From Neovahlkampfia damariscottae (Eukaryota > Heterolobosea > Selenaionea > Neovahlkampfiida > Neovahlkampfiidae): a stretch of 64,000 nucleotides of DNA. Position numbers and translations under genes: made by a program. The notes under the pieces are model-generated. The model saw nothing but the letters and a program-made list of their open reading frames with translations. It ran no database searches and was not told the origin of the DNA. This document shows positions 34,881 to 46,700 of this stretch, one piece after another. The stretch is from positions 1 through 64,000 of the forward strand of contig JABLTG010000119.1 of NCBI GenBank assembly GCA_016618085.1, given 5' to 3'. Each line of letters begins with the position of its first letter. Positions within the stretch are counted from its first letter, which is position 1.

Positions 34881-36283
34881 TTAATTTTTTTTTTCTGTTG
34901 GTTTTTCGACTTTTGATGCTCTTACATGTTTCCATTGATGTTTTAAATCATAATATAAGATATAAAGACCAGAGAAACCAACAAAAATTAAAGTACCAAA
35001 ATATAACATTGGACCATATGGAATATAATTAACAATAAGATATCCAATTCCAATATAAACAGCCCATCCAACAATAAAATTCATCAAATAATCCCAAAAT
35101 CTAAAAATACATTCAATTTTTTGAATTTCTTACGAATCTTGAAATTGATATCGTTTTCCTGGAAATCTTTGATGCTCATCAAAATATTCTAAAAGTTCAT
35201 CTTTTTCTTCAAATAATTTGACCAACCATTTGTCTGTATCTTTTGGAATATCACTTATTTTATATTTTTTATAGTAAGTATGAATTCTAACAGGTTGCTC
35301 TTCTCCTTTACTAAGTGGATAAAAGAATTCTTTTAATGTTGGAGGATCAAATTCAGCTAATTTTCCTAAACAAAAATATGAACACAAATGATTGTATCCT
35401 TACCACAATATGGTTTTTCAAAAGCAATAGTAAGATCAACAACATAATCAAATGCTTCTCTTGTTTCCATGACTAATGAAAATCCTTGTGTTCTTGGAAA
35501 TAGAACATAATTCAATTTCTTTTCGTTATGGTCAATACTCCACTTATGAGATTTCTCAATAAGCCATTCATTATCTGAAGTTGCAAAAGTACCTTCTGGA
35601 TATAAAACTAACATATTATCTGTATTATTTTTCATAAAACCAGTCAATTTTTCCTTCATGTAAGGTTTGTCCACTTTAATATCTCTTGTGAGAAAAATCT
35701 TGAAAATTTAAAATAGAAAAGTATTACCATATCTTTTGAAAAGTTATTAATTTCTTTTTTTATTACCATGGAGTTGACAGGTCCATCCAGCAATTGGTAC
35801 TGTGCTATGTTGCATTTTTAAAAAAAATCTTAAAGCTCCTTCACTGTTTCTGGCAGCAGTTGAGAGTTGAATTAACCAATCTGCAGATGAACAATGATTT
35901 GAAAGAACTATTTTCTTTCCTTCTGAGATTCCACCTTCATAATCACCATAAATCTAATTAAAATTTTTCAAAATGAAAATAAATTTTGTTACGTAAGTTG
36001 GAATACCAACAAAAAAGTTTGTCATAAAAAGATGCATTTTAGAAGCATGACACCACACCATAGATTCACATTTTTGATATAAACCAGTGTGGAAAAGTCT
36101 AATTGGTGCAAAAATAAAGCCAAACAACAAAACATGAAGCATTGTAAGAGTTTGTGCAAAACCACTCAACAATAAAACAATTACTCTTAATACCATATAG
36201 TCTGGTGTATATACATATGGTATATTCGGTTTTGAAACATAAACTTTTTCAAGTTCATCTTCATTTTGTTTTGTCTTTGACAT
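34881..36283 (-). CDS. Lysophospholipid acyltransferase B (AGPAT5/LCLAT1-like), about 380 aa
   Basis: Exons begin at 36283, 35953, 35732 (5 nt), 35698, about 35360 and about 35100. Close paralogue of the gene at 19566-20939: NHCSSADWLIQL, the split QLHDMIFLTRD, LVLYPEGTFATSDNEW, LFPRTQGFSLVMET and the FWDYLMNF end segment match it. It has one N-terminal and two C-terminal membrane segments and a Lys-rich tail. Acylation of lysophosphatidic acid or lysocardiolipin is expected. Some intron positions are shared with copy A, including both introns around the 5 nt exon. Others differ: copy B has an intron inside KPYCGK that copy A lacks, and copy A has introns after FDPPLL and in GVTG that B lacks. 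CCAATG lies just before the start. The stop codon is about 90 nt from the RNF213-like start. Confidence 0.9.
35728..35732 (-). other. 5 nt microexon of acyltransferase B
   Basis: ATATG between introns 35766-35733 (34 nt) and 35727-35699 (29 nt). Splicing gives QLHDMIFLTRD. Exon sequence, phase and codon position are the same as in the paralogue at 20450-20446, while the flanking introns have diverged. Confidence 0.85.
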
Positions 36284-36338
36284 TAATTTTGACCAATGAA
36301 TATGATTCGGAAAAATCAACGGTTCTCAAAATGAGTAT

Positions 36339-37690
36339 TTATTTTTTTTGTTTTACGGTGAATAGTCTTTTGGCTTTTCGAAAATGTTCATTAATTTCAA
36401 CCAAGGAGTTATGTTTATTCTCAAAATAATGATAAAACTCTCGTTCAGCGAAGAAATTTGCAACTATCCAAAAATCTTTTCTTGTTCTGATATACACCTC
36501 TTTTAAACCATCTTTACTATTCATATTAAACATATTTCTAATTTCAGAAATCAATTCTAGAGTATCTTGATTGATAATTTTTTGATTTGGATTGGTTAAA
36601 GAAGATTTGAATGCTAAATTCATTCTATTAAAATAAACATATCTATAAAGTTCATCATAACTTTGAAAATTTTAATTTTTTTAAAAATCTTACTTTTGAG
36701 TCAAATTTAAATTGTCAGGTAAAACATCATTGATTTGCATCAATTCTTCATCTAAAAATGATTTTAATTCAATTGAAACATCTTTCTCTTCATCTAATAA
36801 TAAAAGTATTTTCATCTTTTTTACACCAGAATAAATTATTGGGTAGTAAAATTCATCATCAAAATAAATTTTTTTTTTATCCAGTTGATGAAAACCGTTT
36901 GAGTCAACTTTTGCATCCTTAAATAAAACCTCACATGTTTTTACATTTTCATGTTTCATTAAACTGAAAATGACGAAATTTTCAAAATAAAAAATTCCAC
37001 TTTTCACAATTTCAAATTTATCAAAAATTTGATTAAAAAAAGATTGAATTAATAAAAATACGGCACTGTCAACAGGTATAAAACTTAAACCATTGAATAT
37101 ATCAGTAACTTCCATTTTTTCAATTCTTAATTTTAAGTGATTCACTTTTTCATCAAAGAATTCTTTCAATGTAATTTTGAGCTGATCAACGTTTGATTTT
37201 TCAACAATTTTATCCATAGGTGAATAAAACATCTTAAATTCTTCATATGAAGTCAACATTAAATTATTCAAAAATTCATGTGAATTCTTGTTTGAGGATT
37301 CTTCTTTTTGTTCATCAAATCTATTTATAATCATAATCATCCAATAACCAGGTTCAACTTCTAGAAAAACATGTTTTTGTTTTTTATTGAACATATAATC
37401 ACATGGTTTTTTTGGTGAGAAATCTCTATTTAATTTTAATTTTTTTTTTTTTTTAACTTTGTGAATTGAATCAGAGCTTCACTTAAACCAACTCGTTTTT
37501 GTTGTTCACCAAGATTTACTTTTATTCAATAAATTTTTTTTTCTTTACTATCATTTGGATAAAAATATAAAATTTTTTCATGTTCTGTTTCTTCTGTTTT
37601 TCCTTCAAATTTTGAATTATAGATGAATAATCTATGTAATGAAGATTCAATTGAACCTCTATTAAATATATTTTTTGTTGATAATTTCAT
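36339..37690 (-). CDS. CCZ1: CCZ1, subunit of the Mon1-Ccz1 Rab7 exchange factor, 418 aa
   Basis: Four exons (37690-37549, 37518-37458, 37425-36694, 36660-36339). After splicing, the N terminus reads LHRLFIYNSKF, KILYFYPND, KRVGLSEALIQFTKDFSPKKP and EPGYWMIMIINR, matching human CCZ1 (FFIYNPRFG, ILFYHPNE, VGLCEAIVQFT, FWMVMVV). This is the first longin domain. The rest carries the second and third longin-like parts and ends KRLFTVKQKK. With Mon1 it loads GTP on Rab7 at late endosomes and lysosomes. GATTGG lies about 28 nt upstream. Its start is about 60 nt from the stop of the giant repeat gene on the same strand. Confidence 0.9.
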
Positions 37691-37749
37691 TTTTTCGTGC
37701 TTTTGACAAAAGAGTTTGATTGGTCAAATAAAAAAAAGAAGATTTTATT

Positions 37750-40700
37750 TTAATCCCATAAATCTAAATCCATTTTAAGTTTTTTCTTTTTCCAAGCAGG
37801 TAAATTCAAATAATCATTTCTTTCCATTTTAAATAATTTTTTAAATTCTTTTGGATCAAGATACATTTCTCTTTGAGCAACATTAATAAAATCTGGGAAC
37901 TTCTTATTATCAGTTACTCTTCTTTTTAAATCTTCATAAGAGACAATTGGATAATCTTCTTGTTTTTGATTATTTAAAATAGATTGTGAAGAAACTTGAC
38001 CTGATGAAGATGCACTATTTACAAGAGCATCAAGATTTGCACCAATAACTTTTTTATCAGTTTTTAATTGTGCAAATTTCTTTTCAAGTTCTTCTTCTTC
38101 TTTTGATAATGGTTTTGAAAATGTTGAAGAAGAAGATGATTTTTTTGGTTTTGAATCTTTAACTTTAACAGTTGTTGAATCATCTTGAATTAATTCATTT
38201 CTTGCATCAACATAAAAGTTTGTACCTTTTTCACGAGCTTCTCTTTCAATTTTTTTTAAACGATCTTGTTCTCCTAAATAAGATCTAAAATGTGTTTGTT
38301 GTGCTGCAAATGAACCTTTTTTAATTTTTTCTAAATCAGATTTTTTATATTCACTAAATCCATAACCAAGACCATAAGAAGAAACTACCCAAACTGAAAA
38401 TTTGAAGTTATTTGATTCTTCACCAAGTTTCTTTTGTAATGATCTAATATAATTTCTAATTTCTTCATCTGTTGCATCTGGATGTTCATTTAACCAAGCT
38501 AATGCTTGATCAGAAAGATCTGAAATTTTCTTTTTTCTTTTATCATCTAAACCTTTTAATTTTTCATCTGTTAAAAGTTGTGATTTTATATTCTTTTGTA
38601 AATTTTGTAATTTCATTCTTTCTTTAGATGCTTTCTTTTGTGATGCTTTAAAAACAGGATTTACTTCATCATCAAATTTTTGTTGTTGTTGAATAATTTG
38701 AGCTTCAGTTGCATTTGGATTTTGTTTCAACCAATCTCTTTGTGAATCTGAAATTACTTGAATTTGATGTAAATCTTCAGTAGCCATATCTTTATTATTT
38801 TTTGCTCTAACTCTAACTTGATCAATATGTTTTAAAAATTCTGATCTTGATTTTGCATTTGATAAAACTGGTTCAACATTTTCTTTCAATTCATCTTTTT
38901 TATTTGTAATATCATATGTTGTAGCAGTTGGATTAGAATCAATCCATTTAATTGCTTCTTCTGTTTTTTTATCAATAAATTCTTTTTCTTGTTCTGAAAT
39001 CATTTTTGCCATTGCTGGATCTTCTTTCATACGATTTTCAACATCTTTACCATATTCAGTTAATTGTTTACGATTCTTTGAACGTTTTATAATTGGATTA
39101 ACTGTATTTTCAAGTTCTGCTTGTTTTTGATCAGCTTCTCTTCTTGTTGCTTTTTGATTTTTATCTAACCAATTTTTAACATCTCCAATAATATTTTTGA
39201 TTTGTTTATTTTCATCTGAATTTAAAGATTCAATAATTTCTTTATCAGAATCTAATTGATTCTCAATATTTTTAACTGATTCAGCTAAATCTTTTGTAGC
39301 TTCTGCTCTGTTCATAATTGGTTGAAGTTGTTCTTCAACTTGTTTTCTTTTTCTATCAAATTGTTGAGGTGTTGCATCTGGATTCTTTTTAATCCAATCA
39401 TGAACTTCTTCAATACCATCTCGAATTGTTTTTAAATCATTTTTTTCAATTCTATTTTCTAATTTTTTATCTGTATCAATTTTCTTTTTAATTTCATCAA
39501 CATATTCTTCTAATTGATTTCTAGTTTCTGCTTTTTTAATAATTGGTAAAACTTCATGTAATACATCATTCTTTTGTGAATCAATTGTTTTAATATCAGC
39601 TGATGAATTCTTTGAAATCCAATTTTCTGATTCTTTAATATGTTTTTCAATTTGTTTTTTTTCATCTGAATTTAACATTTTTCCTAAATCATTTGAATCA
39701 TTGAATCTATTTTTAATTTGATTTATTTCTTCTTCAAATGAATTTAATGATTCAGCTCTATCTAAAGGTTGTTTAACTTTTTCATCTAAATCTCTTTTTT
39801 TATCTTTAACTTCATTTGCAGATGCTTTTGGATTTGAATCTAACCAATCAATTACATCTGTAGTTGTTTCTTGAATAACTTTTTTTTCTTTATCAGAAAG
39901 ATTTCTTGTTAATTTTTCATCATCATCAAGTCTTCCTTTTAATTCTTGTGCTAAGAAATCTAAATCACGTCTTGATTCTGCATCTTTAACAATTTCTTGA
40001 ACTTTATTGTCAAATACTGTTTTTTTATTATCAATTTCTTTTTTTGTTGATTCTTCATTATCCTTTAAGAAATTGATTGCATCTTCACAAGCTGAATTTA
40101 CAGTTTCATAATCATCCTTATCAAGATATGGACCAAGATCATTATCAACTCTTTCTTTTAAGATACGTGCTGATGAATCTAAAATCTCAACTGCTTCAGC
40201 TCTTTGAAGGGCAGGTTGAATTTTTTTTTGTAAATCTTGAGCTCTTTTTTGATATTCTTTTGTTGGAGCTTCTTTATTCTTTGTATCAGAGTACCAATCA
40301 TAAGTTTCTTTAATTTCATTTTCAATTGATTTTTTATCTTTTTGTGGAAGTCTTGCAACAATTTTTGGATTTCTTGCTTTTTCTTTACAGAATTTGACAG
40401 TATTTTCCAAATCTTCTTTTGCATCAGCTCTTTCTAATAAAGGACCAACTATATTATTAAATTCTTTCATTTTGTCATTAATTTCTTTTTTATCAGCTTC
40501 AATATTTTTATTTGTCCAATCAACAACTGATTGTGTTGTATCTTTAATTAAATTTTGTTCTTTTTTTGATAATTGACTGAATAAATGATCAGAATCATCT
40601 GCAATTCTTGCTTGAACTAAAGAAGTATAATCATCTAATGCTTTTTGAGCATCACCTCTATCAATAATTTTCTTCGTTCTTTCATCTAAAGTTGTAGTTT

Positions 40701-43700
40701 TCTTTTCAATTTCTTCAGGTGAAGCATTTGAATTTTCTTCTAACCAATCAAGTGCTTCATGAATAGCATTTGAAATTAATTTCTTATTTTTGTCATCAAT
40801 TCTTTCAGATAAATCAGTTGGATCATTTAATCTGGATCTTAATGTATTTGTTAAATCTCTCATTTTTTGAGCTGATTCTTCTCTTGCAATCATTGGTTCA
40901 ATTGTGCTTTTGAATTCATCAAGTTTCTTTTCAATATCTTTTTTAGTGATATCTTCAGTTTCTTGAATCCAATCCATTAAATCATCAATTTCTCTTTCAA
41001 TTTTCTTTTTTTGTTTTTTTGGAATTTTTGATAATGCATCTTCATCATCTTTTAATCTCTTTTTGATATCATTTGTATAATCATTTAATTTCTTTGTTGC
41101 TTCTGCTTTATCAATTAAAGGTCCCAAAAGATTTTCAAATTCATTTTGTTTTTTTTCATATTCTTCATTGGATGCATTTTTATTTTCATTCAACCAATCT
41201 AATGCAGATTCAATTTCTTTCATAATTTTCTTTTTATCTGATTTTCCAATTTTACCACCTAAATCAGTTGTGTCTTCCATTCTGTCTTTTAAGTTTCTAA
41301 TGTAATCATCCAATTTACCAACTACTTCAATTCTGACAAGAGCTGGTTTAACATTTTGCTCTAATTGAGATTTCTTTTCAAGAATTTCATGTTCTCCTGC
41401 AGCTTTTTCATCATCTTCATCATCAACTTCAGAAATTCCATCCATTTTTTTATTTTTAGCTTTAACAGATTTTAATGCTTCTTCATATCTTTTTGCATCA
41501 TCAGAAAGTGCTTTTTTAGATTCAGCTGATTCAATAATTGGATTTATTTGATTTTCAAATTCTGATAATTTTTGATCAACTTCTTCTTTTGAAGTATCTT
41601 TATGATTTTCTAACCAATTCAAAAGATCATCTGTTGATTCTTTCAATTTCTTTTTATCTGAAGAAGAAAGTGCAGATAAAACATCATCTGAGTTTTTCAT
41701 TCTTTTTTGTAAATCAGAAAGATGTTCCAATAAATTCTTCTTTGAATCATAATTATCGAGAATTGGTTGAATAGTTTTGAAAATTTCTTCTTTCTTTTCT
41801 TTTACATCATTTGTTTTAGCTTTTGGATTTTCTTCAAGGAATGTATCAATTATTTCTGCAATTCCTGAAAGTGATTTCTTCTCTTTTTTATCCAAAAATC
41901 CATTCTTTTCACTATCTTCAATTCTTTGTTCAACATCTTTTGAAAGTTTTAATAAAGCATCTACTTGTTCTGATTTGTTTGCATATGGTTTGATAAAATC
42001 ATTTAATTCAGCAATTTGTTCTTCAACATCTTCTTTTGAGACTTTTGAATTTTCTTCAATCCATTCAACAGTAGCATCAAGTTCTTTATTAATTTTTTTT
42101 TGATCTTTGGAAGATAATTTTGAGAACATATCATTTTTATCATCTAATCTATTTCTCAAAGTATTTTGGAGTAAATCAAGTTTTTTCTTGGAATCAGCAG
42201 CATCTACAATTGAACCAATACCATCATTATATTCTTCTTTTTTTTCTTCAATAGTTTCTTTTGTAGCATCTTTATTTTCTTCAATCCAATCAAGCATTTC
42301 ATCAATTTTCTTGTTAGCTTTTCTTTGATCCTTGTCTCTCATATGAGGAGCAAGATCGGAATCATCATTAACTCTCTTCTTTGACATTTTGACTTCACGA
42401 TCAAGTGTTTTAATTGATTCAGCTCTAGAAATGATTTCTGTTGTTTCATTTTCCATTTCTTTGATTTTACTGTCAATTTCTTCCTTTGTTGTTTTATCTG
42501 AAGTACCATCAATCCATCCAAGAATATCAGAAATTGATTTTTCAATTTTTTTCTTTTCTTTATCAGAAACGAAAGCTCCAATATCTTCTTTATCTTCAAT
42601 TCTTTTCTTCAAGTTGTTTTGGAATTCAGTCACTTGTTTTTTTGAACTTGCTTTGTTTACAATTGGATTAACTTTTTTTGTCAATTCTTCTTGTTTTCTA
42701 ACAAGTTCAGCTTTTGATTTATGTTGACTTTTTGATAACCACTCATCAGTATCTTCAACTAAGTCATCTAATAAAGATTTATCTTTTTTAGAGATGAAAG
42801 AAGTAAGATCATTATCAGCTGATGATTTTGCATCATGAACTAAATCAGAAATATCTTTTTTGAGTTTAGCTCTAGCAATAGCATCAGATATGTTATCATC
42901 CAATTCAAGATGTTGAAAATCAACATCATTTTTATCAGCTGATTTATTTTTCTTCAACCATTCTAGTGATTCATCTGTATCTTTTTCATATTTTGATCTT
43001 TCAACTTCGTTCATAAATGAACAAATTTCACTCAATTCTTTTTTCTTTTCTGCCTCTGAAATAATAGGTTCTGTTGAATCTAAAAACTGTTGTTTCTTTT
43101 CATTGACAGTTTTTTTATCTGCTTGTTTGTTATTTTCCAACCAGTCTAACATGTCATCAGCTGAATTTTTAAGATTCTTCTTTTCTCTTTTGTTTAAAAC
43201 CATTTTCAAATCTTTTTTGTCATCCATTCTTTTCATCAACTCATTAGCCATATGAGCAAGACGTTTTTTTTCAGCATTTGACAAAGAAGGATTAATTTTA
43301 TCTTCAAAATCTTTTTTAGTTTGTTGAATTGATTCCATATCAGATTTTGTGTTTTCATCTACCCATTTTGTGACTTCATCTGAAGCAATTAAGATATCTT
43401 TCTTTTCAGATTCAGTTAAATATATTGCAATTTCTTCATTGTTTTGAATATTTTTTTTGAGTTCTTTTGCGTAATCATCAAGATCTTTAATTGTTTGAGC
43501 TCTTGAAACAACTTCTTCAAGATTATCTTGTGTTTTCTTTAATTCTTTTTCCATTTCATCAATAGTTGCATCTGGATTTTGTTCTAACCATTCTAAAAGA
43601 TCATCTGTTGCACTAACAATTTTTTTCTTTTCCTTCTTTTTCAAAAATCTGCCTAAATCATTATCATCTTCAACTTTGTTTTTTAAATCAGTTGCATAAT

Positions 43701-46700
43701 CAGATAGTTTCTTTCTTGTTTGTGCTTTGTCTTCAAGTAATTTCATCTTTTCATATAACTCCTTTCTTTTTGCTTCAATTTCTTCTTTGGATGCATTTGG
43801 ATTATCTTCTAACCATTGAATCAATTCATCGATTTGTTTTTGTAAACTTTTCTTTTCTTTCACACCTAATTTTGATAAAGCGTCATCTTCGTCGTCCATT
43901 CTGTGTTTTAATTTTCTTCCATAATCTTTAAGTCTTTTTTTTGCTTTAGCTTTTGATTCAAGTTCATTCATTTTGTCCATGAATTCTTTTTCTTTTGCTG
44001 CAATTTCTTCTGCTGTTGCATTTGGATTCTTTTCAAGCCATTCCAAAAATTCATCAGACAATTTTTCAATCAATTTCTTTTCTTTGATACCTAATGATGA
44101 CAATGCATCATCTTCATCTCCAAGTCTTTTCTTTAATCCTTTTGCATAATCACGAAGTTTTTTCTTTTTTTCTAATGGAATCATTTTTGATTTGAATTCT
44201 TCTTTATTAATGTCTAGTTCTTCTTTGTCATCAGAACTTGTTTTTAAAAAGTCTAAAAAGTCATCAGGTGCATCTTTAATTCCTGTTGTATCATCTTTAA
44301 CAAAATAACCAAGATCATCTTTGTTGGAAATTCTATCTTTCATATCAAGGGCATAATCAGTTAAAAGTTTCTTTTCAGCGACAACTACAATTGGATTAAT
44401 CGAATTTTTGAATTCTCTTTCTTTATCATCAATTTCTTGTTCACTTGCTTCTTTATTTGAATCAATCCATTTCAAAACGTTTTCAATTTCAGAATTTACA
44501 ACTTGTTTATCTTCATTTGACATGTACTCAGCGATATCTTGATTTCTTTCTATATCATTTTGAAGGTTTTGAGCATAATCTTCAAGATTTTTAAGTTTTT
44601 CTGCTCTTGTGATCATTGGAACAACATTAGCATCAAATTCTTTTCTTTTAGCTTCAATTTCATCTTGAGTTGCATTTGGATTAGCTTCAAGCCAATCTAA
44701 AAGATCATCAACAGATTCACCAACTTTCTTTTGAACTTTGGATGACAAGAATTTACCAATATCATCTTCATCTTCAATTTTCTTTTTCAATCCACGAGCA
44801 AATTGATCAAGATCTTTTCTTTGTCCTGCTTTTCCATCAAGTAACCTCATCTTTTCTTCTAATTCTCTTAATTTTTGTTCAATTAATTCTCTTGGTGCAT
44901 CTGGATTTTCTTCAAGCCATTTGATCAAATCATCAATTTCTTTTTGAAGTTTTTTTCTTTCTGCAACAGATAAAGTTGACAAAGAATCATCATCATCTTC
45001 CATTCTCTTTTTCAACCCTTTTGCCATGTCTCTGAGTTTCTTTCTTGATTTTGCTTTAGCTTCAAGTTCATTCATTACATCCATAAATTCTTTTTCTTTT
45101 GCTGCAATTTCTTCTGCTGTTGCATTTGGATTCTTTTCTAGCCAATCCAAAAGATCATCTAAAGCTTTTTTAGCAATTGCTTTATCTTTAATTCCTAATG
45201 CATTCAATGAATCATCTTCATCTCCAAGTCTTTTTTTCAAAGATTTTGAGTAATCATTCAATCTTTTTTTTGCAGATGCTTTTTCAATGATTTTATCAAC
45301 TTCTGCAAAGATCTTGTTTCTCATTGCTTCAATTTCTTCTTCAGTTGCATTTGGATTTGCTGCTAACCAATCTAAGAATTCTTGATTCGCTTTTTCAATC
45401 ATTTTTTTTTCTTTAACAGAAAGATAAGGACCTAAATCATCTTCATCTTCAGCTCTTTTCTTCATACCTTTTCCTTTGTCTCTGAGTTGTTTTTTCTTAT
45501 TTGCTTTTTTAATGATTTCATCAACATCTTTGAAAATTTCTTTTCTTTTAGCTTCAATTTCTTCTTCAGTTGCATTTGGATTTGCTGCTAGCCAATCTAA
45601 GAATTCTTGATTTGCTTTAGCAATTAATTGTTTTTCTTTGACAGAAAGAAATGGACCTAAATCATCTTCATCTTCAGCTCTTTTCTTTAAACCTTTTCCA
45701 ATATCTCTAAGTTGTTTTTTCTTCTTTGCTTTTGCTTCAATTGGTTTTAATTTTTCCAAGATTTCTTTTTCTTTTGCTGCAATTTCTTCAGGTGTAGCAT
45801 TTGGGTTCTTTTCTAACCAATCTAATAAGTCGTCCATATGTTTTTTCACTTCAGCTTTTTCTTTAATAGCTAAAGCAGATAATGAATCATCATCATCACC
45901 AAGTCTTTTCTTTAACCCTTTTGCTAAATCACGAAGTTTTTTCTTTTCTTTGGATTTTTTAATAATTTCAGTGACTTGTTCATCAAATTCTTTTTTCTTT
46001 GCTGCAATTTCTTCTTCAGTAGCATTTGGATTTTGAACCAACCAATCTTGAAGATCTGAAGCAAGTTCTCTAATTTGAGTTTTTTCACTGACTGATAAAA
46101 ATTCACCTAAATCATCATCATTGAGCATTCTTTTTCTCAATTTATTGATTTCATTTTCAACAGATTTACCTTTGTGACCAGAGAGTAAAGTTTCAACTTT
46201 CTTTTGAACTTCTTCCTTTTTTTCAACTAAAAGACTTCTATCCATTCCTGGATTTTCTTCTAACCAATTTAAAGTATCATCAGAAAGTGCTTTCAATTTC
46301 TTTTTTTCATCAACTGAAAGGTATTTGGCAACATCATCTTTTTCCATTCTAGATTTAATTGAACCTGCATAATCTTGTAATTTTTTTTCAGCTTCTGAAC
46401 GAGCAACAACTGGACGGATAAATGATTCAAATTCTTGTTTTTTTCTTAAAACAGTTTTTGTATCAGCATCTCCATTATTTTTTACCCAATCTTCTGCTTC
46501 TTTTCTTGTTTTTTTCACTAAGTCTTTATCTTCTTTAGTTGAAAAACTGGAAAGTTCATCATTCATTCTTGCATCAGATTCTTTAACATAATTCAACAAT
46601 TGTTGTTTGTTTGATTCTTTTGAAATGATTGAATCAATTTCTTTCTTCAAACTTGCTTTTTTACTGTTTATTTCTGTAATATCTGAATCAAGGTTATCTT

